Of a DNA stretch of 64,000 nucleotides, positions 16,964 through 24,484 are shown piece by piece; position 1 is the stretch's first letter, and the number at the start of each line of letters is the position of its first letter. The position numbers and the translations under genes are program-made. The DNA comes from JBBQCW01 sp038319025 (lineage in GTDB: Bacteria; Actinomycetota; Thermoleophilia; Solirubrobacterales; Solirubrobacteraceae). The notes beneath the pieces are model-generated. The model saw only the letters and a list, made by a program, of their open reading frames with translations. It searched no databases and had not been told where the DNA came from. The stretch spans positions 178,948 through 242,947 of the forward strand of contig JBBQCW010000003.1 in the NCBI GenBank assembly GCA_038319025.1, read 5' to 3'.

Positions 16964-16981
16964 CGCTAGTTCCTGGGCTGC

Positions 16982-18028
16982 TCAGCCGCCGAGGGTGATC
17001 CCGGCCGACGGATCGTCCCCGTACTGCGCGCCGCCGCTCTGGGACGGGTCGGCGTAGGGGTCGGTCTGCGTGGCGGATGGGTCGGTCGGGTCTGCGTAGG
17101 GGTCGGTCTGCTGTGTCGAGGGATCCACCTGCTGCGTCGACGGGTCGACCTGCTGGGTTGACGGATCCACGGGTTGGGTCGAGGGGTCGACCTGAGTTTG
17201 GTCAGCGCCGCCCAGCGGCGAGCCGTTACCGGCCTCCAACTGCGGAACGACCTGCTTGATCGTGTCGATGGGGATGGCGAAGCCGACCCCGGCGTTGGCA
17301 CCGGACTGCGTGGCGATCTGCGCGTTGATCCCGATCACATCACCGCTGGAATCCAGCAACGGACCGCCGGAGTTGCCGGGGTTGATCGCGGCATCCGTCT
17401 GGATCGCGCCGCTGATGGTTTGCCCGCTCGGCGACTGTATGTCGCGGCCGAGCGCCGAGATGATGCCCGAGGTCAACGTGCTCTGCAGGCCATATGGGCT
17501 GCCGATCGCGATCGCCGTCTGACCGACGGAGATCTTCGAGGAGTCGCCGAGTGTGAGCGGATGCAGGGTGCCCGTCTGGGCAGGGTCGACCTTGAGTACG
17601 GCGAGATCGGTGCCGGCGTCGGCGCCGACTAGCTCGGCCGGCACCAGTGCGCCCTTGTCGCCGATGCGGACCGACAGCGAGGTGGCGCCTTCGACCACGT
17701 GCTCGTTGGTGACGATGTGGCCTTCAGTGTCCAGGACGAAGCCGGATCCGGAGGCCGATCCGGCCTGGACGAAGGCGACGCCGTCCTTCACGTTGCGATA
17801 GAGGCTGGAGAGATCGCCAGAAGGCGCAGGAGTCTGCGCGACGGGCTGCGCGCTGATGGCGGCGGCCGTGGCTCGCGGAGCGGGGGAGCCGCCCACGCTG
17901 TTGACAAGGAGCGCCGCGGCCAGCGCGACGGTGGCGCAGGTGCCGACGGCGGCGGCGGTGGTGGTTCGGAGTGACGGTCGGGTGCTCACGGTGTGGTTCG
18001 AGTCCTTTCGAAAGACGTTCGGCCTCAT
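16982..18028 (-). CDS. HtrA/DegP-like trypsin-type serine protease, membrane-anchored, without PDZ
   Basis: A 348-residue protein. A basic N-terminus and one helix (AAAVGTCATVALAAALLVN) anchor or export it. The trypsin-like domain has the triad His110 in IVTNEHVV, Asp141 in AGTDLAVLKV and Ser220 in NPGNSGGPLL, plus the HtrA-type stretch GQTAIAIGSPYGL. Instead of the usual PDZ domain, the C-terminus is a 70-residue tail of VDPSTQQ and TDPYADP repeats. HtrA proteases degrade or check misfolded extracytoplasmic proteins; lack of PDZ suggests altered substrate selection. The start is uncertain: the ATG at 18028 has no ribosome site, while the GTG at 17989 has GAAAGGA 13 nt upstream and would shorten the protein by 13 residues. 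Confidence 0.85.
   Translation of the reverse strand: MRPNVFRKDSNHTVSTRPSLRTTTAAAVGTCATVALAAALLVNSVGGSPAPRATAAAISAQPVAQTPAPSGDLSSLYRNVKDGVAFVQAGSASGSGFVLDTEGHIVTNEHVVEGATSLSVRIGDKGALVPAELVGADAGTDLAVLKVDPAQTGTLHPLTLGDSSKISVGQTAIAIGSPYGLQSTLTSGIISALGRDIQSPSGQTISGAIQTDAAINPGNSGGPLLDSSGDVIGINAQIATQSGANAGVGFAIPIDTIKQVVPQLEAGNGSPLGGADQTQVDPSTQPVDPSTQQVDPSTQQVDPSTQQTDPYADPTDPSATQTDPYADPSQSGGAQYGDDPSAGITLGG
17108..17191 (-). repeat. Four tandem 21-bp units encoding the VDPSTQQ heptad
   Basis: Four contiguous 21-bp units (17108-17128, 17129-17149, 17150-17170, 17171-17191) encode VDPSTQQ or VDPSTQP in the HtrA C-terminal tail. Two TDPYADP copies follow. Synonymous differences between units show the repeat is kept at the protein level. 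Confidence 0.85.
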
Positions 18029-18097
18029 ATATGAGCGGACGAGGCTGAACGACCCCTCAAGGGGACATCAAGGGGGGCTGAAGGAGCCCGTGCTCGG

Positions 18098-18922
18098 TCA
18101 ATCCGGCTGATCGGCAGGGCACCACCAGGTGGTACGCCCGCCGATCGTGGCGCGCATAAGCCCGGCGCCGCAGGACGGACAGAGTCCACCCCGGCGTCGG
18201 TGAGGGATGAACGCCCCTGTGTGGACGCCGCCCTTGCGGATGGCGGCCCGCGTCGCCGTCCGCAATGCGCGGCGCAGCCGATCCAGCTCATCTTCGGTCA
18301 AGCCGCCGGCAGGGCGCCGCGGCGAGAGGCCTGCCCGCCAGAGCGTTTCGTCGGCGAGCAGGTTGCCCACGCCCGCGAGCACGGACTGATCGAGCAAGCG
18401 AGCCTTCAGTGGTGCGCTGCCGCGCCCGACCCGGCTGCGGAACGCTGCACGCCCGATCAGCGCCGCATCGGGGCCCAAATGGGACAGTTTGGGGTTCAGC
18501 ACGACGCGCCCGAGGCGGCGCTTGTCGCGCAGGATCAACGAGCCGCCGTCGTCGAAGCGCATCGTGAACCGGTCCCAGCCGCGGCCGGCCGCGGTGGGCT
18601 TCGGATCTCCGGCGCTCAGCTCGAGGGCGTCGCGCGCTGCCGGTGTGCCGGCCCGGGGGGCCGCGACAATCACGATGCGCCCGGCCATACCGAGGTGCAG
18701 CCCCAGGTCTGGGCCGTCCCCGCCATCGGTCTCGACCCACATCGACTTGCCGATGCGGTGTGCGGACGTGAGCGTGCGGCCGACGAGCGCGTCGGCGATC
18801 TCTCCGGGACCGTGAGGTCGGCACTCGTAGCTGTCGGTGTCGTCGACCCACGACACGACCCGACCGAGAGCCTTCGCCTCGATCAGGCTTCGTGCAGCTT
18901 CCACCTCAGGTAGTTCCGGCAT
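18098..18922 (-). CDS. Formamidopyrimidine-DNA glycosylase/endonuclease VIII family (Fpg/Nei)
   Basis: A 274-residue base-excision repair glycosylase. The N-terminus MPELPEVEAARSLIE supplies the catalytic Pro2 and Glu3; the conserved Lys is in RIGKSMWVE, followed by LGLHLGMAGRI. The helix-two-turn-helix is LLDQSVLAGVGNLLADETLW. The C-terminal zinc finger reads LCPSCGAG and then TTWWCPADQPD: the fourth Cys of the usual CPxCQ is Asp. The enzyme removes oxidised purines or pyrimidines and cuts at the abasic site. A TACCCT box ends 6 nt before the ATG. It is divergent from the DUF4126 gene. Fpg versus Nei cannot be settled from sequence alone. Confidence 0.88.
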   Translation of the reverse strand: MPELPEVEAARSLIEAKALGRVVSWVDDTDSYECRPHGPGEIADALVGRTLTSAHRIGKSMWVETDGGDGPDLGLHLGMAGRIVIVAAPRAGTPAARDALELSAGDPKPTAAGRGWDRFTMRFDDGGSLILRDKRRLGRVVLNPKLSHLGPDAALIGRAAFRSRVGRGSAPLKARLLDQSVLAGVGNLLADETLWRAGLSPRRPAGGLTEDELDRLRRALRTATRAAIRKGGVHTGAFIPHRRRGGLCPSCGAGLMRATIGGRTTWWCPADQPD

Positions 18923-18928
18923 CGAAGG

Positions 18929-18934
18929 AGGGTA
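18929..18934 (-). promoter_or_regulatory. -10-like TACCCT box, leaderless start of the Fpg-family gene
   Basis: TACCCT on the minus strand ends 6 nt before the ATG at 18922, without a Shine-Dalgarno on that strand. Confidence 0.4.
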
Positions 18935-18966
18935 CGTCGCCCGCGGGAGCTGGGAGCATCCACCGC

Positions 18967-19554
18967 GTGGACGTCGTCGGATACCTGACCGCCTTTGGGC
19001 TCTCGACCGCTGCCGGGCTGAACGCGTGGTTCCCGCTCCTGGCCGTGGGACTGCTGGCGAAGTACACAGATCTGCTGGATCTGACCGGCCACTGGGAGGT
19101 TCTCAGCACCACGCCGGTGCTGATCGGACTCCTGCTGGTCTCGATTCTCGACTTTGTGGGCGACAAGATTGCCGCCGTCGACAGCGTGCTTCATGCCGTC
19201 GGGACGGTCGTCGCGCCGACCACCGGAATCGTGTCGGGCCTCAGCGCCACCGGGACGCTGGACGTCTCACCGGTTGCGATCACGCTGATCGGGCTTGTCG
19301 CTGCGGAGACGACCCACGGGACGAGGACGGCGATCCGGCCGTTCGTCACGGTGAGCACCGGTGGCCTGGGCAACCCGGTGGTGTCGTTGGTGGAAGACGT
19401 GTTCTCCGCAGGCCTGGCCTTTGCGGCCATCGCGGCACCGGTCGTCGCCCTGCTGTTGATCATGGCCCTGGCGTGGGGCGCCTGGCGATTCCTGCGTCGG
19501 ATGCGCAGGCGCGGGCGGCGAGGTGGCCCTGAGCCGCCGCCGGCTCCGGCGTAG
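18967..19554 (+). CDS. DUF4126-family membrane protein
   Basis: A 195-residue membrane protein starting at the GTG at 18967 (GGGAGC about 14 nt upstream). Helices are GYLTAFGLSTAAGLNAWFPLL, VLIGLLLVSILDFVGDKIAAVD, a central glycine-rich helix near GTVVAPTTGIVSGL, VAITLIGLVAAETTHG and the long last helix AAPVVALLLIMALAWGAWRFL, with a basic/proline tail. The AGLNAWxPLL and LDFVGDKIxxVDS motifs are the DUF4126 signature. Function is unknown. Its start lies only 44 nt from that of the divergent Fpg-family gene. Confidence 0.8.
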   Translation: MDVVGYLTAFGLSTAAGLNAWFPLLAVGLLAKYTDLLDLTGHWEVLSTTPVLIGLLLVSILDFVGDKIAAVDSVLHAVGTVVAPTTGIVSGLSATGTLDVSPVAITLIGLVAAETTHGTRTAIRPFVTVSTGGLGNPVVSLVEDVFSAGLAFAAIAAPVVALLLIMALAWGAWRFLRRMRRRGRRGGPEPPPAPA

Positions 19555-19581
19555 GGCCGCCGTGCCCGGCAGGACCGGGAG

Positions 19582-19598
19582 GGTCAGCGCTGCTGACC
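19582..19598. terminator. Candidate terminator hairpin after DUF4126
   Basis: GGTCAGC and GCTGACC form a perfect 7-bp stem with a 3-nt loop, 28 nt after the DUF4126 stop. The rest of the 217-nt gap to 19771 holds only the small candidate reading frame described at 19584-19652. Confidence 0.4.
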
Positions 19599-19652
19599 GG
19601 CCCACGCCATGAGGGCGAAGATGGTCACGGCGCCCAAGCCGGTGATCGACAT
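19584..19652 (-). CDS. Candidate very small single-helix membrane peptide
   Basis: On the minus strand the ATG at 19652 opens a 22-residue frame, MSITGLGAVTIFALMAWAGQ plus QR. The frame stays open upstream with the charged segment HDRPIEDLVRDLI, reaching a stop near 19720. An acidic/amphipathic lead followed by one hydrophobic helix looks like a small membrane protein, but there is no good start codon for the longer form. It lies downstream of the Fe-S protein gene on the same strand. I am not certain it is translated. Confidence 0.3.
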   Translation of the reverse strand: MSITGLGAVTIFALMAWAGQQR

Positions 19653-19771
19653 GATGAGGTCGCGAACGAGATCTTCGATGGGTCGATCATGGCGTGCCGA
19701 GCTGAAGCTCAGCCCAAGGCGACCCTAAGCCCAGATCAAGATTGTGTCGGGCCGCCGGTACGGCGCCCGAG

Positions 19772-20014
19772 CTACAGCGTGGCGCCGCCGTCGTACAGCT
19801 TGATCACGCGCACGGAGCCGTCGGGCGCCGCGTCCAGGCACAGGCGGCAGAGCACGCACTCGTCCAGGTTCTCCGGGACCAGTTCGAGGGTGCCCGTGGG
19901 CGACGTCTTGAAAATGTCGACGGTGCAGACCTCGGTGAGCTTGGCGGCCAGGGCCGCGTCGCCCGCGACGTTGTCGTCCACCTCGACGGCGATGAAGATG
20001 GCATCGGCGCGCAT
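19772..20014 (-). CDS. Small FixX-like 4Fe-4S (ferredoxin-like) protein coupled to the acyl-CoA ligase
   Basis: An 80-residue protein with four cysteines: Cys30 in LTEVCTVDIF and Cys53, Cys56, Cys59 in DECVLCRLCLDAAP. The spacing (one Cys, then CxxCxxC) and the phrase LVPENLDECVLCRLC resemble FixX-type ferredoxins, which carry one cluster. It would move electrons or serve as a structural Fe-S subunit. Its ATG overlaps the alpha-subunit stop by one base (TGATG), with AGGAGTG as the ribosome site inside that gene, so it is made together with the ligase. I know of no reason for a CoA ligase to need a ferredoxin. The partner could instead be the nearby malyl-CoA enzymes or a distant oxidoreductase. 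Confidence 0.72.
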   Translation of the reverse strand: MRADAIFIAVEVDDNVAGDAALAAKLTEVCTVDIFKTSPTGTLELVPENLDECVLCRLCLDAAPDGSVRVIKLYDGGATL

Positions 20015-20937
20015 CAGGCAGCACTCCTTTCCGCGAGCTTGGCTTTCATGATCTCCGGGATCTGGGAGATCTCCTCGGCGACCGTGATGCCGGCCTCGGC
20101 GAGGCGGGCGATCTTCTCGGTCGCCGTGTCCTCCTTGCCTTCGACGATGGTTCCGGCGTGGCCGAAGCTCATGCCGGGCATCTCGTCCATGAACCGACCG
20201 GCCATGAAGGCGACGATCGGCAGGCGGGAGTTGTTCTCGGTGACCCATTTGGCCAACTCGGCCTCCATGCGGCCACCGGGCTCGGTGTAGATGACGATGC
20301 CTTCGGTCTCCGCGTCCGCCTCGAACAGGGGCATCAATTCGGCGTAGGACTGCCCGATGATGGCGTCGCCGCCGATGGAAACGGCGGTGGAGATGCCCAT
20401 GCCCGCCGCGCTCAGCGTCGAGGACATCTCGGTCGTCATGCCGCCCGAACGGGAGATCACGCCGATGCTGCCCTTGGAGTAGGACTTGGCGGCGTCGCGG
20501 GCCGGGCCGCCGATGCCGCCCATCTTGATCACGTCCGGGACGATGATCCCGAGGCAGTTGGGCCCGATGATGCGGGCGCCGCGCAGGGTGGCCAACTCGA
20601 CCATCTGCGCCACGTCGCGGCGGGGGATGCGCTCGGTGACGATCACGATCAGCTTGATGCCGTTCTCGATCGCCTCGAAGACGGCGTCCTTGGTGAACGC
20701 GGGGGGGACGGTGACGACGGAGCCGTCGATCGGCCCGCCGTGATGGGCTACGGCCTGGGCGACGGTGTCGAACACTGGGACGCCGTGGACCTCGCGGCCC
20801 AGCCGCCCGGGGGTGACGCCGCCGACGACCTTTGCACCGGTGCCGTAGTCGAGGCACTCGCGCGTGAGGTTGACCGCTTCGCGGCCGGTGATCCCCTGGA
20901 CGATGAAGGTGGTGTCTGAGTTGATGAGGATGGACAT
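20014..20937 (-). CDS. Succinyl-CoA synthetase-type alpha subunit (candidate malate-CoA ligase, MtkB-like)
   Basis: A 307-residue protein with the CoA-binding Rossmann domain (TTFIVQGITGREAVNLTRE, GAKVVGGVTPGRLG, the IGPNCLGII loop) and the ligase domain containing the phosphohistidine His260 in MSFGHAGTIVEG. It forms the catalytic pair with the beta subunit upstream (TGATG overlap). ADP-forming acid-CoA ligases of this family include succinyl-CoA synthetase and malate-CoA ligase. The flanking malyl-CoA lyase and MaoC hydratase make malate-CoA ligase the better guess: malate + CoA + ATP to malyl-CoA, or the reverse with ATP gain. Succinyl-CoA synthetase is the main alternative. Confidence 0.85.
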   Translation of the reverse strand: MSILINSDTTFIVQGITGREAVNLTRECLDYGTGAKVVGGVTPGRLGREVHGVPVFDTVAQAVAHHGGPIDGSVVTVPPAFTKDAVFEAIENGIKLIVIVTERIPRRDVAQMVELATLRGARIIGPNCLGIIVPDVIKMGGIGGPARDAAKSYSKGSIGVISRSGGMTTEMSSTLSAAGMGISTAVSIGGDAIIGQSYAELMPLFEADAETEGIVIYTEPGGRMEAELAKWVTENNSRLPIVAFMAGRFMDEMPGMSFGHAGTIVEGKEDTATEKIARLAEAGITVAEEISQIPEIMKAKLAERSAA

Positions 20938-22163
20938 CAGGCGGGGACCTCCGTGCTCGCAACTCCATCGATCTTCTCGACGGCGCGTCGCGCGGCCTCG
21001 TGCATGGACACCGAACGGTCGGCGTACTCGACGCCGTACTTCTCCAGGATTTTGAAGCCCTCGTCCTCCCAGGCGCCTGGGATGCGGAAGATCGTGATCT
21101 TCTCGGCGGGGTCGTAACCCAGCTCCAGGCAGGCCTTGATGACACCGCGGGCGACGATGTCGACCCGGGTGTTGGAGACGATCGACATCATCACGGCGAT
21201 CTTGTCCACGCCCGGCTTCTGCAGCACCAGCTTGGCCAGACCACACGCTTTCTCGACCGACGGGTTGCCGCCGATCTCGCAATAGTTGGCCGGCTTGCCG
21301 CCGTGCGCGCGAACCGCATCAAACAGGGTCAACGACCCGCCGCCGGCGCCGATCACGAGGCCGAGGTTGCCGTCGAACTCCGTCACGTTGCCGGCCACGC
21401 CGCGATGGCTGGCGGCATCGACCGCCTCGCCGGCGAGCTCGAACGGAGTCGCCTCGCGGGCCTGCCGGGTCTCTTCGTCGCCCACGCCGAGGTCCTTCAG
21501 TAGCGCCTTGTGGCGGCCGCGGGCCTCGTTCTCCATGTCCATGTGCGCGTCCAGCGCGATGAAGGAGCCGTCCTCCATCTCGGCCAGCGGGTTGATCTCC
21601 GCCAGCGTCATGTCGTTCTCGACGAACAGGCGCGCCAGCTTCGTGAGGATCGGGACGATCTTGTTCAGGCGCGATCCGGTGACCCCGGTGGAGGCCACAC
21701 ACTCCTTCGCCTTGAAGTCACTGAGCGGAAGGATGTTGGAGAAGTGCACGCGGCCTACGTGGTCCGGGTGCTGCTCCGCGACTTCTTCGATGTCGATGCC
21801 GCCCATGTCGCTGAAGAGCATCACCGGCTGCTTGCGGATCCCGTCCCACACGACGCCGGCGTAGTACTCCTGCTTGACGATCGCCTTCGGGTCGACGAGC
21901 ACGCCGCGCGGCAGTTGTCCGCCGATCTCCAGGGCCAGGACGGTCGTCGCGTGGTCGCGCGCTTCGTCCGGGGTGTCGGCGAACAGCACGCCGCCGGCCT
22001 TCATGCGGCCTCCGGAGAGGACCTGAGACTTGATGACGACCGGGCCGTTGATGCGCTCAGCGATCGTCTTCGCCTCGTCGGCGTCACGGGTGAAGCCGTA
22101 ATCGGTGATCGGGATGCCTGCGCGCTTGACGATCTCGCGCGCTTCGTACTCGTAGAACCTCAT
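20937..22163 (-). CDS. Succinyl-CoA synthetase-type ATP-grasp beta subunit (candidate malate-CoA ligase, MtkA-like)
   Basis: A 408-residue ATP-grasp protein. It opens with RFYEYEAREIVKRAGIPI, then VVIKSQVLSGGRMKAGGV (nucleotide Lys), VKQEYYAGVVWDG, LAEINPLAEMEDGSFIALDA (metal-binding Glu/Asp) and the C-terminal ligase domain GNLGLVIGAGGGSLTLFDAV with the YCEIGGNPSVEKA loop. AAAGGG lies 7 nt before the ATG at 22163. It is slightly longer than SucC, and several positions differ from the SucC consensus as I remember it (ANYCEIGGNPS where SucC has ANFLDVGGGA). That fits a relative with another C4 acid as substrate, such as malate. It is first in the three-gene unit beta-alpha-ferredoxin. Confidence 0.85.
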   Translation of the reverse strand: MRFYEYEAREIVKRAGIPITDYGFTRDADEAKTIAERINGPVVIKSQVLSGGRMKAGGVLFADTPDEARDHATTVLALEIGGQLPRGVLVDPKAIVKQEYYAGVVWDGIRKQPVMLFSDMGGIDIEEVAEQHPDHVGRVHFSNILPLSDFKAKECVASTGVTGSRLNKIVPILTKLARLFVENDMTLAEINPLAEMEDGSFIALDAHMDMENEARGRHKALLKDLGVGDEETRQAREATPFELAGEAVDAASHRGVAGNVTEFDGNLGLVIGAGGGSLTLFDAVRAHGGKPANYCEIGGNPSVEKACGLAKLVLQKPGVDKIAVMMSIVSNTRVDIVARGVIKACLELGYDPAEKITIFRIPGAWEDEGFKILEKYGVEYADRSVSMHEAARRAVEKIDGVASTEVPA

Positions 22164-22205
22164 CAGACACCCTTTGGACGGGGGAGGGAATCGCGGTGGC
22201 GAACC

Positions 22206-23165
22206 CTAAGGGAAGTCGCCCCGCGGAGGCGGCTCGGTAGCGCCGGGCGACAGTAGCGACCGCAGCGTGGCGGCGACGCGGGCCGGGTCGCGCTGCAGCT
22301 GCTTCCAGGTGAAACGGACGACCCGCCAGCCGGCGACGGTCAGTTCGGCATCCCGGGCGCGGTCCTCCTCGAATGCGTACCGGGTGAGGTGGGCCTGGCG
22401 CCCGTCGGTCTCGACGATGAGCCGGTGCGCGGGCCAGGAGAAGTCGACCTCGTGCCCGCAGATGATCGTGTTGACCACCGGCGGAGGGATGTGGTGGGCC
22501 TCGCACAGGTCGAGCAGGTCGATCTCCATATCGCTCCGGGTGTCGGTCAGCCCGAGCGCGCGGCGCAGGCGGGAGGCACCGTGCCGCCCGTGCGCACGGT
22601 TGAGGGTCGCCTCGAGCGCGCCGTCCGGCAGCAGCCGGAGAAACTCTGCCTCCCGGGCGGCGCGGGCGATCGTCTTCACCGTGGTCGTCTCGGCCATGTC
22701 GAGGAGCGTGCGTGCGGGTGAGGTGATCCGTAGACCGCGGAGGGTTGTGACGTCGTGCGGGTGCAGGAGGCGGGCCCGGTGAATGATGAGGCCGGGGCGC
22801 GGGCGCCGGTACTCGCCACGGACGACGACGTGTACGGGTTGGCCGCGGTCCGGGGGCGACAGCATTCGCCAGGCTTGCGCAGACGATTCGAGGCCGATCA
22901 CCGCCGCGTCGCCGAGGGCCAACAGCGCCGCATGCCAGATGCCGTCACTCGCCAGGGCTGGATGGCCGACGGCGAACACCCCGCGGTGGACTCGGTGCAG
23001 GCGCCCGCGCGCCACCCGATTGCCCACGGCGTTCGTGGTCAGGCCGACGTCATGCAACTGCGCGAGCGACACCGCGCCGCCTTGGCGTGCCGCGGTGGCC
23101 GCGAGCGCCGCCTCCGACTGACGTGGGCGGCGTTTCACCCGCGGGTGTGGTGTTTCGCCGTCCAC
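22206..23165 (-). CDS. DUF559/AbiEi-like protein (winged-helix N-terminus plus endonuclease-like C-terminus)
   Basis: From the GTG at 23165 the protein has 319 residues. The N-terminal part (ALAATAARQGGAVSLAQLHD, AVGNRVARGRLHRVHRGVFAV) matches the AbiEi-type winged helix, followed by SPARTLLDMAE of the same family. The C-terminus has the DUF559 nuclease-like core: DMEIDLLDLCEAHHI, HEVDFSWPAHRLIVETDG, then RDAELTVAGWRVVRFTW. Such proteins are common orphan genes in actinobacteria; their role is unproven, and relatives resemble toxin-antitoxin or very-short-patch-repair nucleases. It separates the acyl-CoA ligase genes from malyl-CoA lyase. The start is uncertain: the frame stays open to 23246 through the repeat region. 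Confidence 0.7.
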   Translation of the reverse strand: MDGETPHPRVKRRPRQSEAALAATAARQGGAVSLAQLHDVGLTTNAVGNRVARGRLHRVHRGVFAVGHPALASDGIWHAALLALGDAAVIGLESSAQAWRMLSPPDRGQPVHVVVRGEYRRPRPGLIIHRARLLHPHDVTTLRGLRITSPARTLLDMAETTTVKTIARAAREAEFLRLLPDGALEATLNRAHGRHGASRLRRALGLTDTRSDMEIDLLDLCEAHHIPPPVVNTIICGHEVDFSWPAHRLIVETDGRQAHLTRYAFEEDRARDAELTVAGWRVVRFTWKQLQRDPARVAATLRSLLSPGATEPPPRGDFP

Positions 23166-23190
23166 AGCGCCGAGGGTGGCACCGCACGGG

Positions 23191-23270
23191 CGCCCCCGGG
23201 GGCGTTTGACACGCCCCCGGCACAACCCGTGACGCCCGGGGCACAACCCGGGGCGCCTGCGTCACAACCC
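23191..23270. repeat. GC palindrome followed by three 21-bp-spaced CACAACCC repeats
   Basis: The 14-bp palindrome CGCCCCCGGGGGCG at 23191-23204 is followed by CACAACCC at 23221, 23242 and 23263, exactly 21 bp apart, with related GCCC/CGGGG filler. The block fills the gap between the malyl-CoA lyase stop and the DUF559 gene start. Function is unknown; it could terminate or attenuate transcription. Confidence 0.6.
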
Positions 23271-23275
23271 CCGCG

Positions 23276-24325
23276 TCAGAACCCGTACGCGGCCTTCAAC
23301 TCCGGGTCGCGCTCGGAGAGCATGCGGGCCAGGCCGACCATTACCTGGCACTGCTTCCAGGTGGCGTCGTCCTGCATCTTGCCGTCGATCATGTGGACGC
23401 CCCGACCGTCCGGGATCGCCTCGATGACCTTCTTGGCGAACAGCACCTCTTCCGGATCGGGCGAGAAGACCTTCTTGGCGATGTCGACCTGCACGGGGTG
23501 CAGCGACCAAGCGCCCACGCAGCCGAGCAAGAAGGCCGAGCGGAACTGCGCCTCGCAGCCGGCGACGTCCTTGATGTCGCCGAACGGCCCGTAGAACGGC
23601 AGCGCGCCGACGGATGTGCAGGCGTCGACCATGCGGGCGATCGAGTAGTGCCACGGGTCCTGCTGGTAGGTGGGGCGGGGAGCGTCCGGGTTCGTCGGGT
23701 CCGGGTCAGCGATGGAGGTGTAGCCCGGGTGCCCGCCGCCGACGCGGGTGGTCTTCATGCGGCGGCTGGCGGCCAGGTCGGCCGGGCCGAACGACATGCC
23801 CTGGATGCGCGGCGAGGCGCATGCGATCTCTTCCAGGTTGGCGACGCCCTGCGCCGTCTCCAGGATCGCGTGGATCAGGAGCGGCTGCTTCAGGCCGGCG
23901 CGCGCTTCCAGCTGGGCCAGCAGGCGGTCGAGGTAGTGGATGTCCCACGGACCTTCGACCTTGGGGACCATGATCACGCTGAGCTTGTCGCCGATCTCCC
24001 CGACGAGCTGCTCGAGGTCGTCGAGGACCCAGGGCGATGCCAATTCGTTGATACGGGTCCACAGCGCGGTGCCGGAGACGTCCATGTCCTTGCCGGCTTT
24101 GATGAGCCCGGCGCGCGCGGCCTCCTTGCGGTCCACGGGCACGGCGTCCTCCAGGTTGCCCAGGAGGATGTCGACGCTGGCGGCGATCTGGGGGACCTTG
24201 GCCACCATCTTCTCGTTGGAGAAGTCCAGGAAGTGGATCATCCGCGACGGGCCGAACGGGATCTCGGTCAGCGGGTCGGGGGCGCCGATGGCGAGTGGCT
24301 TAAGGAAGTCGCGGGGGTTCTTCAC
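23276..24325 (-). CDS. mcl: Malyl-CoA/beta-methylmalyl-CoA lyase (HpcH/HpaI-CitE superfamily, Chloroflexus type)
   Basis: A 349-residue aldolase-fold lyase from the GTG at 24325. Motifs are LKPLAIGAPDPLTEIPFGPS, DILLGNLEDAVPVDRKEAAR (metal/acid site), VIMVPKVEGPWDIHYLDRLL, LIHAILETAQGVANLEEIA (metal Glu), FGPADLAASRRMKTTRVGGG, FYGPFGDIKD and GAWSLHPVQVDIAKKVFSPD. From memory these match the Chloroflexus aurantiacus malyl-CoA lyase closely, more than the proteobacterial Mcl1. That enzyme cleaves or makes malyl-CoA, beta-methylmalyl-CoA and citramalyl-CoA. Here it would release glyoxylate plus propionyl-CoA and condense glyoxylate with acetyl-CoA. It is divergent from the MaoC hydratase gene across 159 nt. 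Confidence 0.85.
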   Translation of the reverse strand: MKNPRDFLKPLAIGAPDPLTEIPFGPSRMIHFLDFSNEKMVAKVPQIAASVDILLGNLEDAVPVDRKEAARAGLIKAGKDMDVSGTALWTRINELASPWVLDDLEQLVGEIGDKLSVIMVPKVEGPWDIHYLDRLLAQLEARAGLKQPLLIHAILETAQGVANLEEIACASPRIQGMSFGPADLAASRRMKTTRVGGGHPGYTSIADPDPTNPDAPRPTYQQDPWHYSIARMVDACTSVGALPFYGPFGDIKDVAGCEAQFRSAFLLGCVGAWSLHPVQVDIAKKVFSPDPEEVLFAKKVIEAIPDGRGVHMIDGKMQDDATWKQCQVMVGLARMLSERDPELKAAYGF

Positions 24326-24484
24326 GGTGGGTCTCCAGGGCTTGAGGGCCGCCGAATCGTATGCCCGGGCGCTCGCGGGCGGCGTGCGGTGGCGCACGCT
24401 CGGTGTGGTCGGGAGACCGTCTGAGGGCCGTACCCGGCAAACTTGCCCGTTGTCGTTTCCCCCTGACGCAGGAGTTCCCCCTTC

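Noticed and set aside
19772..21145. Long minus-strand frame spanning the alpha subunit and Fe-S protein genes
   Set aside because: It is a mixture: only the last 80 codons (Fe-S protein) are real; the remainder is a shifted reading of the alpha-subunit gene.
23191..23270. CRISPR-like short repeat array
   Set aside because: Repeat is 8 bp with 21-bp period and only three copies; spacers are not unique-length and no cas gene is present.
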